Shown: positions 43,320 to 53,593, numbered from the stretch's first letter. The stretch: DNA of 56,658 nt from Synergistaceae bacterium (GCA_012521675.1 JAAYLU010000010.1:1-56658), one strand, 5' to 3'. Notes: generated from the letters alone by a model not told the origin. Program-made: numbers and translations.

Positions 43320-44414
43320 TCACGCCTCCCCGCCTCGCTCCGTCGAGCCGAACAGCCTGTTCCCGACCCTCTCCCTCAGGTATGGGTTCTCCAGGACCAT
43401 CCGGGTGGCGACGATGACGAGGATTATGACACCCTGCAGCGCCGTCACCACGTTGGCCGGCACCCCCGCCATCCTCTGAGTCATGTCCGCCCCGACCAGG
43501 AGCATTCCGAAAAAGAAAGCCGCCGGTATGATCCCCGCCGGGTGCAGCCCGCCGAAGAGGGCGACGACGATAGCGCTGAAGCCGTAGCCGCTGGTGACCC
43601 CCTCGATGGCCCTGCGGTGCACCCCCGCTATCTCGACCGCCCCCGCCAGTCCGGCGCACGCCCCGCTTATAACCATCGCCGTCACCAGGCAGCGCTCCAC
43701 CGCGATCCCGCCGTACTTGGCCGCCCGCTCGCCCGCACCCGACGCCCTCAGCCTGTAACCCCACGACGTGCGGAAGAGCAGCAGCCAGATGACGAACGCC
43801 AGTCCCAGCGCCAGCCAGACCCCGGAGTGAATGCGAGTGCCGGGCAACAGGCGGTCCAGCCATACTCCCCTGGTCAGCCTCATCGACTGGGGGGTGCCGC
43901 TTCCCATCGTTATCTCCGCCGGGTCGAGCATAGGACCCCTCAGGCAGAAGGTGTAGAACTGAGCGGCTATGTAGTTCAGCATCACGGTGGAGAGAAGCTC
44001 GCTGACGTGCAGCCTTGCCCTGAGGATACCAGGTATGAAGCCCCAGGCCGCCCCGCCAAGCGCCCCCGCGGTCAGGGCCAGCGGCAGCAGCGCGAACCTT
44101 GGAGCGTTCGGCAGCGCGAGCGCCACCGCGGTCGCGGCCAATATCCCCATCGACATCTGCCCCTCCGCGCCTATGTTGATGATGCCGCTGCGGTAGGCCA
44201 CGGAGATGCCGAGCGCTATGATCGTCAGAGGTATCGCCCTTATGATCACCTCGCCTATCTGCATGGCGTTCTTCAGTGGCTCGAACGCGATCACCGAGTA
44301 GGTCTTCGTCACGTCCGCCCCGATCGTCCACAGGATCAGCGCGCCGGCGAGGGTGGCCACACCCGCTGCCAGCAGGATCACGACCGTCGTGTAGAGGGTT
44401 TTAAACCACTTCAT
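43320..44414 (-). CDS. Nucleoside-type ABC permease (NupP-like)
   Basis: A 364-residue permease with an N-terminal anchor and about nine membrane segments. Marks are SVAYRSGIINIGAEGQMSMG, LNYIAAQFYTFCLRGP, YRLRASGAGERAAKYGGI and GFSAIVVALFGGLHP. It is the longer partner of the NupPQ pair. The ATG at 44414 is favoured because GGGGAGG lies just upstream; it overlaps the ATPase gene by 14 bases. Confidence 0.88.
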   Translation of the reverse strand: MKWFKTLYTTVVILLAAGVATLAGALILWTIGADVTKTYSVIAFEPLKNAMQIGEVIIRAIPLTIIALGISVAYRSGIINIGAEGQMSMGILAATAVALALPNAPRFALLPLALTAGALGGAAWGFIPGILRARLHVSELLSTVMLNYIAAQFYTFCLRGPMLDPAEITMGSGTPQSMRLTRGVWLDRLLPGTRIHSGVWLALGLAFVIWLLLFRTSWGYRLRASGAGERAAKYGGIAVERCLVTAMVISGACAGLAGAVEIAGVHRRAIEGVTSGYGFSAIVVALFGGLHPAGIIPAAFFFGMLLVGADMTQRMAGVPANVVTALQGVIILVIVATRMVLENPYLRERVGNRLFGSTERGGEA

Positions 44415-45948
44415 CTTCGCCCTCCCCGACACCCGCCATCAGGACCCCCAGCCTCCTGCTGTCCGCGTGCTCCCTGTCCAGGGTGTCTATTATCCGCCCC
44501 TTGAAGATCACCGCGATCCTGTCCGACAGGTCCAGGATCTCCTCCAGCTCCTCGCTGATCAGCAGGATGCCCATGCCCTCCTCCCGCTTCTCCAGAAGCC
44601 TCCTGTGGATGAACTCCGCCGCGCCCATGTCCAGCCCGCGGGTGGGGTAGACCGCCACCAGGAAGCGCGGCTCGCGCGACAGCTCCCGCGCAAGGATCAC
44701 CTTCTGGATGTTCCCCCCGGACAGTGAGCCGGCCGCCACCCTCGTGTCCGGGCTGCGGATGTCGAACTCCTTGCGAAGTCTCTCCGCGTTGCTGTCTATC
44801 TCCCTCAGTCTCAGGAACGACCTGCTGGAGTAGTGCGGGTCGCCCGAGTCCTTCAGTATGAAGTTCTCCTTCATCGAGAATTGGGGCACTATTCCCTCGG
44901 TGTTGCGCTCCTCCGGAATGTAGCCCATCCCCGCGGCGATCACGTCGTGAGGCGACAGGTTCGCTATATCGCGCCCGAAGAAGATTATCTCCCCATCCTC
45001 GGCGCGGCGAAGTCCGTTGATCGCCTCGGCGAGCTCCCTCTGTCCGTTGCCCGACACCCCTGCCAGCCCTACTATCTCACCCGAGCATACCGATAGGTCC
45101 AGGGAGTCGACTGCGAAGAAGCCCCTGTCGCTCCTCACCTTCAGACCCCTGATAGTCAGAGCCTCGCACCCCTCGCAGCAGGGCGCCTCGTTCTTCGGCA
45201 GGACGATCTCGCGCCCTGTCATCAGTGCGGCTATCTCCCCGGGCGAGTGGTCGGCGGTGCTACCCTCGAAGACAACAGAGCCCCGTCGCAGGATCACCAC
45301 CCTGTCGGACAGGTTCTTCACCTCGTGCAGCTTGTGGCTGATGAATATTATGGACAGCTCCCTGCTCATCCTCTTGAGCAGCTCGATCAGCTCGTCCGTC
45401 TCCTGCGGGGTCAGGGCGCTGGTGGGCTCGTCCAGTATCAGGAAGCGAGCGCCCAAGCACAGGGTCTTCACCAGCTCCACCCTCTGCTGCTCCCCTATGG
45501 AGAGCTGCCACACGTACGAGTCAGGGTCGACCACGAGCCCGTACCTCTCCGCCACCGTGTCGATCCGTTCGCGCACCATGCCCAGGTCGACCTTCAGAGG
45601 CGACCAGGCCTGCCTGTAACCCAGCGCTATGTTCTCGAGCACCGTCATGTTCGCCACCAGCATATACTGCTGGTGGACCATGCCAAGCCCGGCGGCGAAG
45701 GCGTCGTTGGGGGAGCGGAAGACAACCTCCGACCCGTTGATCAGGATGCGCCCCTCGTCCGGGCGGTAGAGCCCCATCAGGATGTTCATCAGCGTGGTCT
45801 TTCCCGCCCCGTTCTCCCCGACCAGCGCCAGTATCTCCCCCTCGTTCACGGAGAGGGAGATGTCGTCGCACGCCAGAACGCCGGGGAAGCGCTTCGTCAC
45901 GCCCTCCATGCGAAGGCTGGTTATTCTGTCGGTTCCGGCTGTCGCCAT
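44401..45948 (-). CDS. Nucleoside-type double-domain ABC ATPase
   Basis: A 515-residue tandem ATPase of the BMP-linked class. Domain 1: Walker A GENGAGKTTL, GMVHQQYMLVANMTVLENIALG (typical of this class), signature LSIGEQQRVELVKTL, FLILDEPTSAL. Domain 2: GLAGVSGNGQRELAEAI, signature LSGGNIQKVILAREL, VAYPTRGLD-type end (LVAVYPTRGLDMG). The ATG at 45948 follows GGAGGTCC. Upstream lies a terminator-like hairpin after the binding-protein gene. Confidence 0.9.
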   Translation of the reverse strand: MATAGTDRITSLRMEGVTKRFPGVLACDDISLSVNEGEILALVGENGAGKTTLMNILMGLYRPDEGRILINGSEVVFRSPNDAFAAGLGMVHQQYMLVANMTVLENIALGYRQAWSPLKVDLGMVRERIDTVAERYGLVVDPDSYVWQLSIGEQQRVELVKTLCLGARFLILDEPTSALTPQETDELIELLKRMSRELSIIFISHKLHEVKNLSDRVVILRRGSVVFEGSTADHSPGEIAALMTGREIVLPKNEAPCCEGCEALTIRGLKVRSDRGFFAVDSLDLSVCSGEIVGLAGVSGNGQRELAEAINGLRRAEDGEIIFFGRDIANLSPHDVIAAGMGYIPEERNTEGIVPQFSMKENFILKDSGDPHYSSRSFLRLREIDSNAERLRKEFDIRSPDTRVAAGSLSGGNIQKVILARELSREPRFLVAVYPTRGLDMGAAEFIHRRLLEKREEGMGILLISEELEEILDLSDRIAVIFKGRIIDTLDREHADSRRLGVLMAGVGEGEDEVV

Positions 45949-45980
45949 ATGGTGGACCTCCGTGCTGCGGCGTTGTTATC

Positions 45981-46017
45981 AAAGAAAGGGCCCCGCAACA
46001 CGAAGGGTCGCGGGGCC
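45981..46017 (-). terminator. Terminator or attenuator between bmp gene and ATPase
   Basis: On the minus strand: GGCCCCGC / GCGGGGCC (8 bp), 13-base loop, then TTTCTTT. Because the ATPase and permeases follow in the same direction only 33-80 bases later, partial read-through would make binding protein in excess. Confidence 0.7.
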
Positions 46018-46028
46018 TCGATAAAGAA

Positions 46029-47051
46029 CTACAGCTTCGAGTAGTCCACCTTGCTCCAGTCGATTGTTCCGGGGGTGGAGCGGAATTTCTCCAATGTCTC
46101 GGCGATCTTCTGCTCGATCGGCCCCTCCCACATCTCCTTCAGGTCGTCGTTGAACCGGAAGTTGAAGCCGCCGTTGGCGAAGTTCAGCGCGATGCACTCG
46201 CCGCCCGTCTCGCCCGCGTCCAGCTTCGCGACCAGGTCGACTATGACGGCGGCGTAGTTGTACTCCGACGCGCCGATGCACTTGTAACCCTCGGGGATGC
46301 CTAGCTGCGCCGTCTCCTGGCCCACCCACCAAATCGGCTCGTCCCTGTGGTCGGCGACGGCTCTCAGTGCGCCGAGCGCCTGCTGAGAGGATCCGGTAAG
46401 CACGTCCGCCCCGGCCTTGATCTGGGTCTCCGCCACCTCGCCCGCCTTGACGAAGTCGCCGAACGAGCCGGAGTGCGCCACTATAACCTTCGCCTCCGGG
46501 TTGATCGCCTGCACGCCCAGCACGTAGCCCCTGTTGTACCTGGCCGCGTCGCCGCCGTCCACCGGCCCCACGACTCCGACGATGTTGTTTTTGGTCGTCA
46601 TCCCGGCAATGACCCCGGAAAGGTACCCCGTCTCCTCGCTCTCCGGCATGTAGGTGTATACGTTTGCCGGCCCTATCTCCGCGCTGGTGCCGAAGACGAA
46701 GGTCACGTCCGGGTACTCCTCGGCCATCTCGAGCATCAGGTTCTTGTACTGGGCGCCGTGGCCTATTATGACCCCGTACCCCTGCGACACGTACTGCAGC
46801 ACCGCCGAACCCGCATCCACCGGCTTCATCTTCTCGCTGTAGCTGTAATCGATGCGTCCGGGCAGCCTCTTTTGCGCCTCCGTGATGCCGTCGTGCATCG
46901 ACTGGCACCACCCCTTGTCGTCGACCGTGCTCTCGACGATCATCGCAAGTTTGATCACCTCGTCCGCGCCGGCCGCGACAGTCCAGCCGCCCGCGAGAAT
47001 CGCCCCGGCCGCGAAGGCCAGGCAGATCGTACCAAGCAAAACTTTCCTCAT
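46029..47051 (-). CDS. BMP-family nucleoside-binding protein
   Basis: A 340-residue BMP/PnrA-family binding protein. A signal peptide covers residues 1-28 (ends TVAAGADE), and no lipobox Cys is seen, unlike most BMP lipoproteins. Marks are VDDKGWCQSMHDGI, GVIIGHGAQYKNLMLEMAEEYPDV, NVYTYMPESEETGYLSG, VGPVDGGDAARYNRGY and AHSGSFGDFVKAGE. PnrA relatives bind purine nucleosides. It is the first gene of the nine-gene block. ATG with GGGGGGA upstream; a TATAAT lies 33 bp before the start. Confidence 0.9.
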   Translation of the reverse strand: MRKVLLGTICLAFAAGAILAGGWTVAAGADEVIKLAMIVESTVDDKGWCQSMHDGITEAQKRLPGRIDYSYSEKMKPVDAGSAVLQYVSQGYGVIIGHGAQYKNLMLEMAEEYPDVTFVFGTSAEIGPANVYTYMPESEETGYLSGVIAGMTTKNNIVGVVGPVDGGDAARYNRGYVLGVQAINPEAKVIVAHSGSFGDFVKAGEVAETQIKAGADVLTGSSQQALGALRAVADHRDEPIWWVGQETAQLGIPEGYKCIGASEYNYAAVIVDLVAKLDAGETGGECIALNFANGGFNFRFNDDLKEMWEGPIEQKIAETLEKFRSTPGTIDWSKVDYSKL

Positions 47052-47083
47052 AACAATCCCCCCTCACAGTAAAAATTTGCACG

Positions 47084-47089
47084 ATTATA
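47084..47089 (-). promoter_or_regulatory. Possible -10 box for the bmp-nup-rbs block
   Basis: TATAAT on the minus strand in the 43-bp gap after the chemoreceptor stop. The -35 is poor (TCGAAC at 17 bp), so expression may also come by read-through from the receptor gene. Confidence 0.4.
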
Positions 47090-47094
47090 GTATA

Positions 47095-48906
47095 TCAGTC
47101 CACGAGGTTCGATGCATCCTCCGCTTGTCCCTGCTCGTCTGGTTCGCCCGCCTCCAGCGGGAGCTCCGTAGCGGTTGTCTCCACCTCGTAGGCGAAGGTC
47201 CCAAGCAGCCTCCTCAGTTCGCCCGCAAGCATCGAGAGCTCGTCGGCGCCCCGAGCCACTTGCTCGGAGGAGTTTTCAACCTCCCCCATTTTCTCCTTCA
47301 CCATGTCCGAAGAGGCCGCGGCGTTGCTCACGCGGGAGGATATGCTCTGTATGGCGCTTGTTATCTCCTCGCCGGATGCGGCCTGTTGCTGCGACACGGC
47401 CGCCATGTCCTGGGTCGCGGATGCGATCCTGGACAGAGCCTCCATCATTCGGTCTATCATCTCGCGCGTCTCTCCCGCAAGCTTGCTGGACTCGTGAGAG
47501 TCCCTCGCGTTGCTCTCGGCGGACGACACGATCGTGTCCAGGTCCGTCGTTATGATGGATGCGAGTTCGGCGATCTTCTGCGCGGCCTCGTTGCTCTCCT
47601 CCGCAAGCTTGCGCACCTCGTCGGCCACCACCGCGAAACCCCTTCCGGCCTCGCCCGCACGTGCCGCCTCTATGGCCGCATTCAGTGCGAGCAAGTTCGT
47701 CTGGTCCGCGATGCCGCCTATCTGCGAGACGAAGCTCTGAATCTCTCGAGCCCTGTCCCCCAAGGTCCTTATCGCCTTCGCCGACTCCTCTACGTCCTCC
47801 GCGACCTTGCTGATGCTGCCGACCACCTTCTCCACGGCCCTGACGCCCTCTTCCCCGGAGAGTCTGGCCTGCTCGACCTCCTCGGCCATCTCCGTGCCCT
47901 TCTGCGCGGTCGCCTGGGTGCCGTGAGCCACCTCCTCGACTGATTCATTGATCTCGCGCGCCGCCTCGGCCAGGCTCTCCATCTGCGCGGAGACATCGTC
48001 GACGCCGGTGCGCGACTCCTCGATCCAGGCGTTGGATTCCTCGGCCAAGGAGGAGAATTCGCTCGCCGTGTCCCCCAGCCTGCCGGAGACATCGGCGATA
48101 CCGCTCACCGCGCCCCTCAGCTTTTCAGTCATGACCGAGAGGGCGTCCGCCACCTCGCCGAGCTCGTCGCCGGTATCGATGCCGAATTCCTCGCGGCTCA
48201 CGGTCAGATCTCCGTCACCCACGCGGTCCGCAAGGACGACCATGGTCCTCAGCGGGGAGGAGATGATCCTGGCTATCACGAATCCCAAGAAGAGCGCTAT
48301 CAGGGCCGAGGCCACGGAGATGCCGATGGTAACGTTGAGGGAGGCGTCGGAGTCCAGCTTGTTCCGCTCGTTGACCTCCTGCGCGGCCTTGTCGCTGTAG
48401 TCGCTGAGAAAGCGGATCTCGTCCTGGTATAACTCGAAGTACAATAGTCCCTCGTCCGCGAAAAACTCGTAGGCCTCCCGGTCCCTTCCCGCAAGGGCAA
48501 GCTCGATTGCCCTGTCCATAACCGGCGTGTACAGGCCGAACACCCTTTGCGCGTTGGCCAGGTGGTTGGCCTCCTCCTCGGAGAGCGACCCCTTTGAGAA
48601 GGCCTCGATGCACTCCTCGACTATCTTCGACCTCCGTTCGATGTCCTCGTGAAACTCCTGTTTTCGGAAGTCGTCGTCAGCCAGTATCATGGAGAATATG
48701 TCCGCTTGTATGGCCCTGCCGTGAACCAGAGCGTTGTAGATCAGCTGAGTCGGAAGAAGCCTGTCGGTGTACAGACTGTCCATATTCTCGACGGCCTTCC
48801 TGTTGCAGTTGTATCCGGCGTACCCCACCACCAGCAGCATAATCGTCATCACTGCGGCCAGGGTGAGAATCTTCCCCCTGATCCTCAGACTTTCGAGCCA
48901 TTCCAT
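47095..48906 (-). CDS. Methyl-accepting chemotaxis protein (603 aa)
   Basis: A transmembrane chemoreceptor. Membrane segment 1 covers residues 13-31, followed by an extracytoplasmic four-helix-bundle-like sensor (about 32-190), segment 2 (about 192-214), HAMP (215-270) and the cytoplasmic signalling hairpin. The hairpin tip reads [33 protein letters not shown]-type, split over [20 protein letters not shown]. No C-terminal CheR-docking pentapeptide is seen. ATG at 48906; AGGGAGTGAT precedes it. It follows the second receptor gene by 22 bases, so the two are cotranscribed. Confidence 0.92.
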   Translation of the reverse strand: MEWLESLRIRGKILTLAAVMTIMLLVVGYAGYNCNRKAVENMDSLYTDRLLPTQLIYNALVHGRAIQADIFSMILADDDFRKQEFHEDIERRSKIVEECIEAFSKGSLSEEEANHLANAQRVFGLYTPVMDRAIELALAGRDREAYEFFADEGLLYFELYQDEIRFLSDYSDKAAQEVNERNKLDSDASLNVTIGISVASALIALFLGFVIARIISSPLRTMVVLADRVGDGDLTVSREEFGIDTGDELGEVADALSVMTEKLRGAVSGIADVSGRLGDTASEFSSLAEESNAWIEESRTGVDDVSAQMESLAEAAREINESVEEVAHGTQATAQKGTEMAEEVEQARLSGEEGVRAVEKVVGSISKVAEDVEESAKAIRTLGDRAREIQSFVSQIGGIADQTNLLALNAAIEAARAGEAGRGFAVVADEVRKLAEESNEAAQKIAELASIITTDLDTIVSSAESNARDSHESSKLAGETREMIDRMMEALSRIASATQDMAAVSQQQAASGEEITSAIQSISSRVSNAAASSDMVKEKMGEVENSSEQVARGADELSMLAGELRRLLGTFAYEVETTATELPLEAGEPDEQGQAEDASNLVD

Positions 48907-48928
48907 GCAATCACTCCCTCAGTATCCG

Positions 48929-51082
48929 TCAATCCCTCCCGGGCGCAGGCAGGGCCTCGCGATGGTCCTGATGGTCCTCGTCGTCCCTGTCCACTACGAA
49001 CCTCTCCGTCATGTGCTTGAGCTCCTCGGACGTCTCGCTGACCTCCTGCGAGCCGGTCGCCACGTTCTCCATAGCCGCCGCCGTCTCCTCCATGGAGGCG
49101 GCCAGATTTTGAACGTGGTCGTCCGTGGTCTCCATCACGCTCGCGGTCAGGTCGATCAGCTCGATAACCCTCTCGGACTTCGCGACCTCCTCGTCCGTGG
49201 TGGTGATGATCCTGCGCACGTCATGGATGGAGCTGTCAACCGCCTTCTGGATGCGTTCCAGGGCCTGCCCCGCGACGTGGGCCACCGACACTCCGTCCTC
49301 CACTCCCTCGCGGCTCTTCTGCATCGACGAGACGGCCGAGCGAGTGCCCTCGAGTATCTTCTCCACAAGGTCGGCCACCTCGCGAGCGCCCTCCTGCGAC
49401 TGCTCTGCCAGCTTCCTGACCTCCTCGGCGACGACCGCAAATCCGCGTCCCGCCTCGCCCGCTCGTGCGGCCTCGATAGCCGCGTTCAACGCAAGCAGGT
49501 TCGTCTGGTCGGCAAGGCCGGTGATCGTGTCTCCCACCACTCCGATTCGCTGGGAGTAGGTGTCCAGCTGCCTGAGCTGCTCCTCCGTCTCGCGGACGGA
49601 GTCCTTGATGTTCTCCATGGTGTCGATGGTCTTCACGACCGTCTCGCTCCCCTCCGACGCCGCCTCCGCCATGTCGGTGGAGTTCTTGTCGGCGTTCGAA
49701 GCGAGGGTCTGGGCTATCTGTATAAGGCTGCTCATCTCGAGCATCACCTTGGAGGATTCGATAGCGTTCGCACGTCCTTCCCGGGTCTGCTCGGCCAGCT
49801 TCGCGTTGCTCTCTGCGACCTCGGCGGTCGTGCTGGTGACCTCCTCCGTCGACGCGGCCGTCTCCTCGGAGATCGCCGACAGGTGGACCGACTTGTCCTT
49901 TAGGTCGCGGATCATGTCTCGCTGAACGGAGATCATCTCGGCCAAAGCGTCCGCCATCAGCCCGAGTTCGTCGCGGTTGACTATCCGGAAGTCCTCGCGG
50001 TCGATGGTGAAGTCTCCGTCCCGCGCCCTCGCGGCCAGCTCCTGCACCCTGCGCAACGGCCCGGTGATGCTGCGCGTCATGATGAAGGCCACGGCGGCGC
50101 CCAGCACCACAGCTACGAGGACGGCCGCGACGATGAATCCGATCGTGGTCCCGAGGCTGCTCACCGTGTCGTTCGCTATCCTGACAGTGGCGTCGGTAGC
50201 TGTCTGCTGCAGATTGAGCGCAACTCCGGCGACGTTGATCCCGGCCTCGTCGCGCTTCTTGCCCAGTTCCTCAAGATCCCTCCAGGCGGCCAGCATTCTC
50301 TCCATGGTCGCCTGGTAGTCGTCCGCCGCCTTCTGGATGTTGTCGAGCTGGTCGAGGTTGACCTTCTGGACGGTGACCTTGCGGATCTCGGCGATATTGC
50401 CCCCTATCTCCTTGAAGCGCTCGATCCCTCTCTCGATCCGCGACGTGTCGCGCAGCGCCTGTCCCCTGAAGTTGTCCAGCCGGACGGCGGTGCCGCCCTC
50501 GGAGATCCCGTCTATCAGAACCAGCTTGTCCAGTCGCTCCGCTAGGGCCTCCTCCCCCAGATTAAGCCTTATCTCCTCGTGCATTGTCTTGAGCTGCGAC
50601 TCGAAGAAGGCCTCGGTGTTGTCGACGAATGCACGCGCCGCCACGTCCGCCGCCGCCCTGATCTCAAGGATATCCTTGACCGAATCCTCGGTGAGCTTCA
50701 TCATGTCGTCGTACTCGTTCAGGCTGGCCTCGACCTTCGGGAGATCCTCGCGCAGCCTGACGAGCCTCGGGGACTTGGCCGCGTGTTCCGTCGCCTCCCC
50801 GAGGTACTTCCTCGCGTTAGCGGCGTGCATGCGCCCGGCATCGTCGTACCTCTGCTCGTAGGTGTCCCCGAAGCTCCTCATCTCGTAGACCATGTCCTTG
50901 ATCGAGTCGAGTACGTCGCCCGCGATGTTGGACTCCGGTACGTACTGCTCGGCCAATGCATCAGCCTCGTTCCTTACCGAGTTCATGTTCACCCAGCTCA
51001 ACGCCCCCACTCCAGCGAAGATCAGCAGGAGCACCCCGAAAGACAGTGCAAGCTTCGCGCCTATCTTTATGTTCCTGAACAT
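48929..51082 (-). CDS. Methyl-accepting chemotaxis protein (717 aa)
   Basis: A larger chemoreceptor. Membrane segment 1 (about residues 9-30) is followed by a long helical sensor region of about 290 residues ([39 protein letters not shown]), consistent with a helical-bimodular sensor. Segment 2 is near 330-355, then HAMP and the signalling hairpin ([20 protein letters not shown]). The tail is acidic and His-rich ([17 protein letters not shown]), unusual for receptors. The ATG at 51082 is chosen because AAGGAGGG lies six bases upstream. A promoter lies some 260 bp upstream. Confidence 0.92.
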   Translation of the reverse strand: MFRNIKIGAKLALSFGVLLLIFAGVGALSWVNMNSVRNEADALAEQYVPESNIAGDVLDSIKDMVYEMRSFGDTYEQRYDDAGRMHAANARKYLGEATEHAAKSPRLVRLREDLPKVEASLNEYDDMMKLTEDSVKDILEIRAAADVAARAFVDNTEAFFESQLKTMHEEIRLNLGEEALAERLDKLVLIDGISEGGTAVRLDNFRGQALRDTSRIERGIERFKEIGGNIAEIRKVTVQKVNLDQLDNIQKAADDYQATMERMLAAWRDLEELGKKRDEAGINVAGVALNLQQTATDATVRIANDTVSSLGTTIGFIVAAVLVAVVLGAAVAFIMTRSITGPLRRVQELAARARDGDFTIDREDFRIVNRDELGLMADALAEMISVQRDMIRDLKDKSVHLSAISEETAASTEEVTSTTAEVAESNAKLAEQTREGRANAIESSKVMLEMSSLIQIAQTLASNADKNSTDMAEAASEGSETVVKTIDTMENIKDSVRETEEQLRQLDTYSQRIGVVGDTITGLADQTNLLALNAAIEAARAGEAGRGFAVVAEEVRKLAEQSQEGAREVADLVEKILEGTRSAVSSMQKSREGVEDGVSVAHVAGQALERIQKAVDSSIHDVRRIITTTDEEVAKSERVIELIDLTASVMETTDDHVQNLAASMEETAAAMENVATGSQEVSETSEELKHMTERFVVDRDDEDHQDHREALPAPGRD

Positions 51083-51406
51083 AAACATCCCTCCTTCAGA
51101 TGAGATTGACGAAAACACTCGTCTCTCCGTGCTTTGAGAGCCTCTTGGCTTGTGTCCTGCAACCCTTGAAACGACGACCGACGACGCGCTGTTTGATCTC
51201 GATGCTCCGCGCCACGGCCGGTGTGGCCCTCTTGCGACCTCAATGCGCGTTGATCCTGCTGGTTCTACAAAATTTGAATCATGGTGAAGCGGTGTGTGAT
51301 CGAGATGATTTTTACGGCAAATCTGGCGTTTAGCCTGACAAGATTATACCCAAAGGAAGCCGATTGGCAACAGGCAACCCGGCTCAACGCCCCTTCTCGG
51401 GATGAC
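51083..51406. other. Long leader before the chemoreceptor pair
   Basis: 324 bp without a gene. On the minus strand it holds the promoter at 51370-51343, then about 250 transcribed bases with several short hairpins (for example CCACACCGGCCGTGG) before the receptor start. I do not recognise a known riboswitch class in it; a GEMM c-di-GMP motif was looked for and not seen. A CGGGATGAC repeat copy lies at 51398-51406. Confidence 0.5.
51343..51370 (-). promoter_or_regulatory. Sigma70-type promoter for the chemoreceptor pair
   Basis: TTGCCA (51370-51365), 16-bp spacer, perfect TATAAT (51348-51343) on the minus strand. Confidence 0.65.
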
Positions 51407-52816
51407 CTAGGGTGGTGCCCCGTCCGCCTCGAGCGGCAGCAGGATCTCCAGCCTGCAGCCCTCTCCCGGACGGGATGCTATCGTCATCTCCGCGCGCAGC
51501 AGGCGCGAGCGCTCGAATATGTTGGAGAGTCCTCGCTTTCCAGCGGCCCGCAGCTCCTCGAAGCCGTCACCGGTCAAGCCCTCCGCGTCGAAGCCGCTTC
51601 CGTCGTCCTGGATGGAGAAGAGCAGCCGTCCGTCCCCTATGCGCAGTTCCACCTGTATGAATCGCGCCCCGCCGTGCCGGACGGAGTTGGAGGCCGCCTC
51701 GTGGAGTATGCGCGCAAGGGCCGTCACTTGCGCTTCGTCGAAGTCGGCCCTGGTTCGCAGCAGTTCCATGTCGGCGTCCACGTCTATTTCAAGCCCCTCG
51801 TATGCTCGTGCCAGCCGCGCCGCCGTCTCCTCCAGCGCGCCGGTCAGCCCGAGCCTGGCCCAGGAGGGGGAGAGAGCCTCGCAGTAGTCCCTTATCTCCG
51901 TTGCGGTCGCCTGGGCCGCCTCCTCGGCGGTATCCAGGTGTTCGAGGGCCGGGTCGTCCGCGGTCCTCCTCGCGAGCTGTATCCTCTTGATCGCGGCGAC
52001 CGCGGACTGCAGAGCGCCGTCGTGAAGCTCGCGCGCCAGCTGCCTCCTTGTGTTCTCCTGCGCCTCGACCAGGTCCGTCACGTACCGGGCCTTAAGCTCC
52101 TCCTTCTCGTATGACTCCGCCGCCAGCCTTCCTATCACCGCCGACAGGGCCGACAGCTCCGCCAGCGGGCCGTCGTAGAGGTTTACGTCCGGCTCCTTTC
52201 CCCATTTGATCAGGCCGAGGCGCTCGACGAAGCCCCGCAGGGGGAATGCAAGCAGGCGCCACAGCATGAAGACGCCGAGAAGCACCGCGGCGGAGGTCAG
52301 CATGGCAGACAGAACCCAGTTCCTCCACACCACGGCGAGCGGGGCCAGCAGATGGGTCCTAGAGACGGCGGCCATTATGAAGCTATCGCCCTCGAGGGAG
52401 CGAACCACCACGTAGAAGCTGTTTCCATCGGCGTCCTCGATCTTGAGGGGTTCTTCGTCGGCCTTCACCCCCTTCCAGAGGGGGAGCAGCCTCTCTGCGC
52501 CCGGTGTCGATGACAGCACCCTTCCTTCGCTGGAGATGAGCAGCATGCCGCCCGCCTCCGGGGTCTGCAGCGCCGGGTCCACCGACAGCATCCTGAAGCG
52601 CATTATCCGCGCCATCCTCGGCCTGTGCGGCCTGTCGGCGGAACCGGCCTCGGGCATGGTGCTGGAGAAGTTCTCGGCCAGGTCGAGCACATACGAGCGC
52701 ATCATCGAGTCCATGGCCGCCTCCTGCGCCCTCAGGGCGTGCAGCGAGACGAGGAAGTTGCCCGCGGTGAAAAGGGTCACCAGGGCCAGCAGAAGCTGAA
52801 GCAGGCGGCTTTTCAT
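51407..52816 (-). CDS. NarX/DegS-type sensor histidine kinase
   Basis: A 469-residue membrane kinase. Segment 1 (about 5-25) and segment 2 (about 165-190) enclose a periplasmic sensor of about 140 residues with a Pro/Arg-rich stretch (ADRPHRPRMARIMRFRML). A linker (200-250) leads to HisKA_3, with the phospho-His in QENTRRQLARELHDGALQS, and a C-terminal ATPase (HEAASNSVRHGGA; IQDDGSGF; GKRGLSNIFER). The signal is unknown. The ATG at 52816 overlaps the regulator stop as ATGA, so the two are coupled. Confidence 0.92.
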   Translation of the reverse strand: MKSRLLQLLLALVTLFTAGNFLVSLHALRAQEAAMDSMMRSYVLDLAENFSSTMPEAGSADRPHRPRMARIMRFRMLSVDPALQTPEAGGMLLISSEGRVLSSTPGAERLLPLWKGVKADEEPLKIEDADGNSFYVVVRSLEGDSFIMAAVSRTHLLAPLAVVWRNWVLSAMLTSAAVLLGVFMLWRLLAFPLRGFVERLGLIKWGKEPDVNLYDGPLAELSALSAVIGRLAAESYEKEELKARYVTDLVEAQENTRRQLARELHDGALQSAVAAIKRIQLARRTADDPALEHLDTAEEAAQATATEIRDYCEALSPSWARLGLTGALEETAARLARAYEGLEIDVDADMELLRTRADFDEAQVTALARILHEAASNSVRHGGARFIQVELRIGDGRLLFSIQDDGSGFDAEGLTGDGFEELRAAGKRGLSNIFERSRLLRAEMTIASRPGEGCRLEILLPLEADGAPP

Positions 52817-53448
52817 CTCTCGTCGCCGCCTATCTGGTCCAGCATTATGATGCCCTGTTTGAGAGCAGTCAGCACGGCCTCCGTCTTGTTCTTCACTCCC
52901 AGCTTGGAGTAAACGGAGGTCAGGTGAGCCGCGACGGTGCGCCTTGTTATCGACAGCAGCCGGGCGGTCTCGGACGAGGGGAGGCCGCGCGCGGTCAGGA
53001 GCAGGACCTCCAGCTCCCGCTCCGACAGTTCCGGCCCTTCATCGGGGGCGGAGAGAGACAGAGAGGGGTCGAGGAAGAAGATCCCTCCTGCTGTGTCCAG
53101 GATGGCACGCCTCAGCAGCTCGAAAGGGGCCGACTTCAGCACGAACCCCATGGCCCCGGCGCGTATCGCCGCCATGACGTACTGCTGCGCGCTGTAGGCC
53201 GTGAGCATCAGGACCCTGGTGTCGAGGTCGCTTTTCGCGATGCGCGACGCTATCTCCAGGCCGTCGCCGTTCGGCATCTCTATGTCGAGCATCGCGAGGT
53301 CGGGCTTCAGCTCAAGCGCGGCCCTCCAGGCCGATTCGCCGTCCTCCGCAAGGCCGACGAGCTTGAACTCATCCTCATCCTCGAGCCAGGTGGAGATGCC
53401 GGAGCGAGTGGAGGGGTGGTCGTCGGCAAGCAGAATTCTTATGGTCAC
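52813..53448 (-). CDS. NarL/FixJ-family response regulator
   Basis: A 211-residue DNA-binding regulator. The receiver (1-120) has ADDHPSTRSG, the phospho-Asp in LAMLDIEMPNGDG, MLTAYS and FVLKSAP. A LuxR-type helix-turn-helix (about 145-205) reads LSERELEVLLLTARGLPSSE and RRTVAAHLTSVYSKLGVKN. It forms a two-component system with the kinase that follows. Targets are unknown; the chemoreceptor pair downstream in the same direction is one possibility. Divergent from the CheY-like gene. Confidence 0.93.
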   Translation of the reverse strand: MTIRILLADDHPSTRSGISTWLEDEDEFKLVGLAEDGESAWRAALELKPDLAMLDIEMPNGDGLEIASRIAKSDLDTRVLMLTAYSAQQYVMAAIRAGAMGFVLKSAPFELLRRAILDTAGGIFFLDPSLSLSAPDEGPELSERELEVLLLTARGLPSSETARLLSITRRTVAAHLTSVYSKLGVKNKTEAVLTALKQGIIMLDQIGGDER

Positions 53449-53593
53449 GTCGGATTCCTCCCGTTTTGCCTCGTTTTCCGCGTGTTCGCGGTGCTATGTT
53501 ATTTTATCATCGACGGAGGTGATGCTTCTTGAGATCCCTCAGTCCGGATTATCACTGGTTCGAGGAAATCCTGGTCTCTCTCGTCGCGCTTCA

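Noticed and set aside
51083-51406. GEMM-type cyclic di-GMP riboswitch before the chemoreceptors
   Set aside because: The conserved GEMM core and tetraloop-receptor pattern could not be found on the minus strand.
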